Part shown: positions 60,757-64,000 of the stretch, one piece after another
Layout: each line of letters opens with the position of its first letter
Position numbering within the stretch: position 1 is the stretch's first letter
Origin: Fomes fomentarius
Taxonomy: Eukaryota > Basidiomycota > Agaricomycetes > Polyporales > Polyporaceae
Assembly: GCA_022606135.1 (NCBI GenBank)
Contig: JABYQN010000005.1
Coordinates: forward strand, 1-64,000
Reading direction: 5' to 3'
Length of the DNA: 64,000 bases
Translations under genes and position numbers: made by a program
The notes under the pieces: generated by a model
The model's input: only the letters and a program-made list of their open reading frames with translations
Databases searched by the model: none
Told to the model about the DNA's origin: nothing

Positions 60757-61302
60757 TGCCACACTCGCGCGTGGGGTGGAGGATGGGTGGCAGGAAGAGG
60801 GAGGCACACGCTGTTCTCAAAGATGCCTCGACACCACCTCCTTCTTTCCAGCCCTCGATCGTACTCACACTCGAACCATCGCCCTTTTCGAAGCGTGTCG
60901 GCGTGACGGATGTGCCTTGTAGAGTCTATGTGCAGTATGGCCGACGACGACCACTCACGTAGTATTGCGTCCGCGTGCGTTGACCACCTCTACCCCTAAG
61001 CGGGGTCTCGGGTAGTTCCAATTTGAGTATACACAGTGTTAGTCGACTAACCTGCAGACAGGAACTCATCATCCAGGTGCCGCCGTGGCACGTCCTATAG
61101 CAAACACCGTCTTCACAAGATTGACAATCGCCGTCCCGGGTAAGTCGCGAGCGTGCTAGACTTTTGGGCGGCTACTCAACCACTAATGTCTACCTCTATC
61201 ATCCTCAAGAAGAAACCGTATGTCTGTCCAACGTGACTGGTCGCGGGCGCAGATTTTGAACACAGGGCTGCGCAAAGAAGCTCGCAGGCTGGGTGAGGGC
61301 AA

Positions 61303-61790
61303 AGGAGACGATACACGACCTATTCAAGCGACCAGATCGGAAGGAGGTCGCTGTTTCAATACATGCGGAGGCAGTAGTCATGGGTGCGGCGTACTCGGAT
61401 GTTAAAGACGCTGATTTCAGGGTGAGCTGCGCCAGATGATTCCAGTCGTCGTCACCGCCGATACTGACTGACCTTTCAGCGGTCAAAGATCCACATCGGT
61501 GTTCCGAGAAGTGGTGCTTCTGCTGCGGGCTGTTCGGCTCGGAGCTGAATGATTGGCGTAGGTGGGGAAATGGTATAGGCGATCAATCCAATGACCCGGA
61601 GGTTGTCCTACCAGGATGCCACGGTACGGTGTTGCCCTGGGTGCCCCCGCCGGGTGTTCCATCCAAGGTGCTGAAGAATATTCGGGTGGAATTGTTGAAG
61701 AGACTTTGGGATCTGATCCACGAGGGCATGCCAGAAGAGTGCCTTGAAAAATTTCCTTTTACAACGTCTGAGCTGGTGTCGCTGTTATAA
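61303..61790 (+). pseudogene. Deaminase-family 3' fragment (copy 4), frameshifted between HAE and CxxC
   Basis: Begins inside the HAE exon at the deletion junction. It reads VSIHAEAVVMGAAYSDVKD, keeps the GT-AG intron, then in the last exon lacks one base relative to copy 2 (TTCCGAGAAG at 61502-61511 against TTTCGAGGAAG). The CFCCGL motif and the rest therefore fall out of frame. It has no promoter or N-terminus. Compared with copy 2 it has the single, unduplicated 27-bp unit. Non-functional. Confidence 0.8.
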
Positions 61791-62520
61791 AATATGAGGA
61801 ACCTTCTCCGTAGTCGCTGTACTGCTCTCTCCTCCGCATCGCGCATATGAGGCTTGTACTTACTCTGTTCATACCACGTCCATGAATGCGGTCAACCCCT
61901 CCAAGGCTACACCGTTACAAACCTCGTGAGACGTTATTGTATGTGAAGGTACAATCTTTTGTCATTGAATCCGAGTCCTAGAGTCGTTCTCGTTCTGCAC
62001 ATGCAAGAGTGCTGGTGCATGTCCGTCCATGATGCTCAAGGCTGGTCTGTGACGCCTACACCTTTGGACTCGTACAATATGTCCCCACCGGATCTCCCCA
62101 CCACTGCTCTGCTCCTTGCAAGATTTCTCCCCGTCTTGTGCCGGGAGTCTGAGGTCTCCATCGTTCCTGCGCCGACGATTGCCCGGTCTAGCCTGTGTCA
62201 GGGGCTAACGCGGCAGACAGAAGTGTGCGAGTCCGCTGACGGACGTCCCAATATAAACCAGACGAGCTTCAATTAGTTAGATGCACAGTCGCAATCACAA
62301 CCGCACCGAATGAATAATGAACACGTGCTATAGTATAAGCATCGGAAGTTGTGAACACGACCACACCCACCTCCCGAAAACGTATGTACTAGTACTACCC
62401 GATATTAAACCCGACAGTACCCGCCATGTCTGCCCCCTATGCACCTTACGGATCTTAGTAAAGGTACTCGGCCACAAATTCGTTCCAGAAGTCTTGCGCG
62501 CCAAAGTCCATCCACAAACA

Positions 62521-62527
62521 TATATAA
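62521..62527 (+). promoter_or_regulatory. TATA box of small membrane-protein gene B
   Basis: TATATAA 165 bp before the ATG at 62692. It is conserved in sequence and position in paralogue A. Confidence 0.55.
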
Positions 62528-62691
62528 GGACGGCCCTGGAGGGACACCGAGCTCAGCACCATCGCATCTCATCGTCAACAGCTAGTCTGTGACAGTTACC
62601 TCGCTACCACAATATTCACTAGCACGCACCTGGTGATATACCCTCCCCTCACCCCTCACCCCTCACCCCTCACCCCTCAAACCCGCACACC

Positions 62692-63207
62692 ATGTTGCCC
62701 TCCATCGTCCGTCGCCACACCGAGAGCGTCGCTGAGCGACCGCCCGCGTTCTTCTCGACCGACATTTTTGCGTCGAGGCCCCACAAATCCCACATGCGTC
62801 GTACCGCAACCACCCGCACGCCCGCACGGGTCGAGCCCACGAAGTGGACACGCATGACACCACCACCGGCCGCGTCGACCGAACTGGCCGCGTTGCAGCG
62901 CGAGCCCGAGGACCCGATCTACGCGATGTTGCGCATCCGCGCGGACCCCCACGTCGCCCGACGTAGGATGCGCGGCCACATCACTTTCCTCGTCCTACAC
63001 GCCTTCGTCTTCGTGGTGCTCAGGCTGTCGATGACGACGACCGCACCCCAAGCCGAGTCGGGAGCACTGGACTGGGTGTTCGGCATGCTGCGGTCGATGC
63101 TCATGTTGATCAACGCCTTCATGTTCACCGACACCGCAATGGTAGCCACCGCGGTTCCGGAGTACTACTACCGCCTGATGATGGACATTGAAGAGCTGGA
63201 ATCTTAG
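62692..63207 (+). CDS. Small predicted membrane protein, duplicated (copy B)
   Basis: Single-exon protein of 171 residues, paralogue of 19038-19541. Same layout: an Arg/Thr/Pro-rich N-terminal half, then RGHITFLVLHAFVFVVLRLS, a loop, and MLRSMLMLINAFMFTD ending in YYYRLMMDIEELES. Differences are substitutions plus small in-frame indels (an extra ELAAL-like insertion near residue 64 and RL near residue 114). Frame preservation despite silent and flanking divergence suggests both copies are, or were until recently, functional. The family is not recognised. It follows the dead deaminase fragment on the same strand, as gene A follows deaminase copy 2. Confidence 0.65.
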   Translation: MLPSIVRRHTESVAERPPAFFSTDIFASRPHKSHMRRTATTRTPARVEPTKWTRMTPPPAASTELAALQREPEDPIYAMLRIRADPHVARRRMRGHITFLVLHAFVFVVLRLSMTTTAPQAESGALDWVFGMLRSMLMLINAFMFTDTAMVATAVPEYYYRLMMDIEELES

Positions 63208-63937
63208 GGATGTGGATCAGGAGGGCTGGCTTCCCCGGATGCACATCATGTACCCTAGTCCGGCGGAGTACGCTAGAACTCGTTTGTATCACCCCACCCA
63301 CCGAGTGTCTGAAAGCGTGCACAGTTTTACATAGCACCTGGCGCACAGTGAACTATAAAGTTGATTTTAGAACAAAAACCTATACAGAGTCGTTGGAGAT
63401 CAATGCTTTTGAGACAGGAAACTTTACCGTATGCGCATGCAGTTGAGCTAGCGAGGCGAGCGTAGATGTAGAACAATCTTGGGAAGCTGTCGGCAGAATA
63501 TCGAGTTGCCGCACAGTGACTCTGAGGTCCAGCTGCTCGCCATCTACCTGAGTCAGCACTGTTCGATGACGATCTTTGAATTGGGTCGGACTTGGGATGA
63601 CTCGATCGCGGGATGTGGGTACATCCTAGATGCATAGCGGATAGGAGCATGGACATCTGTGAACTCGAACGTCACCCTAGCAGAGAAGAACATACAGTCG
63701 TGCGTAGTCTCACCGTATCCAAATTCAAGTCGGCTGGCAGGCACGGAGCAAGAGCGCACGTCGAGCGCGGGCTCCTCTCTCCATGCGCACAGCTAGCACA
63801 TAACTCCGTTGAAGCCCGCGGCGCCGAGTTGATAATGCTGAGAGAGCGGGGTCTGCTAGACTACTACCTCTCGTACACGTTCATTGACTGGGGACCGCCA
63901 GCTGCACGCATTCTCTGCCATGTCGGACAGTCGTATT

Positions 63938-64000
63938 TCTGAACACCATGGGTCGCACACAGTCGTATCGGCTCCCGCACATCCTCACAAGTCAAAAGAA
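63938..64000 (+). pseudogene. Start of a third ZZ-family fragment, cut by the window end
   Basis: The plus strand reads GSHTVVSAPAHPHKSKE, matching an exon near the C-terminus of the minus-strand ZZ protein (25295-25350), in which SHTVVSAPAHPHKSKE is identical. It joins directly onto the right duplication arm. Whether it continues as a gene or is only a fragment cannot be told here. Confidence 0.6.

Larger units (their letters stand above)
60757..63938 (+). repeat. Right arm of the inverted segmental duplication
   Basis: Inverted counterpart of 18238-23757, about 3.2 kb against 5.5 kb. The difference is one internal deletion: 60757-61302 (matching 23757-23007) is joined directly to 61303 onward (matching 20945 downward). 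It carries a deaminase 3' fragment, a promoter block and a full small membrane-protein gene. At its far end the homology passes directly into ZZ-family exon sequence. Confidence 0.85.

Noticed and set aside
1..64000. CRISPR arrays, rRNA or tRNA genes, bacterial operons
   Set aside because: No spaced direct repeats were seen. No complete tRNA arms or rRNA stretches were recognised. All genes are intron-bearing eukaryotic ones.

Overview
This is a gene-dense, intron-rich, GC-rich nuclear segment from a fungus, most likely an agaricomycete basidiomycete (Polyporales-like). Coding exons are interrupted by many 45-80 bp GT-AG introns. The conserved genes are fungal orthologues: HRD1, NOG1, TRAPP-II Trs65, a vacuolar Ca2+/H+ antiporter, glyoxalase I and a basidiomycete-type divergent G-alpha. 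The accessory genes (C-terminal deaminase-fold proteins, ZZ/EF-hand proteins and HNH-like proteins) resemble families expanded in mushrooms.

Layout. 0.2-18 kb is mostly housekeeping: a membrane-anchored YtcJ-type amidohydrolase (-), HRD1 ubiquitin ligase (+), a first deaminase-family gene (-), TRS65 (-), and NOG1 (+) divergent from TRS65. 18.2-31 kb is accessory: remnants, a small membrane-protein gene, deaminase copy 2, a truncated deaminase copy 3, and a large EF-hand/ZZ-finger protein (-). 32.5-38 kb holds a long disordered acidic/basic protein (-) and glyoxalase I (+). 39.6-48.4 kb is accessory again: a decayed inverted paralogue of the EF-hand/ZZ protein (+), two divergent HNH-nuclease-like copies and a shred of deaminase gene between them. 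49-60 kb is ordinary: a signal-peptide/TM protein (-), a G-alpha subunit (-) and a CAX antiporter (-). 60.8-64 kb repeats the 18.2-23.8 kb region in inverted orientation and ends in a third ZZ-protein fragment.

Main message. Three fast-turning families (an OTT_1508-like deaminase-fold protein, an HNH-like protein, and a helical/EF-hand/ZZ protein) occur in several inverted or truncated copies, many with damage at or near catalytic residues. They sit between intact housekeeping genes. I read this as a birth-and-death locus of putative nucleic-acid-acting effectors, possibly for fungal self/non-self or genome conflict. That function is inference. All exon boundaries were read by eye from splice signals and paralogue comparison.
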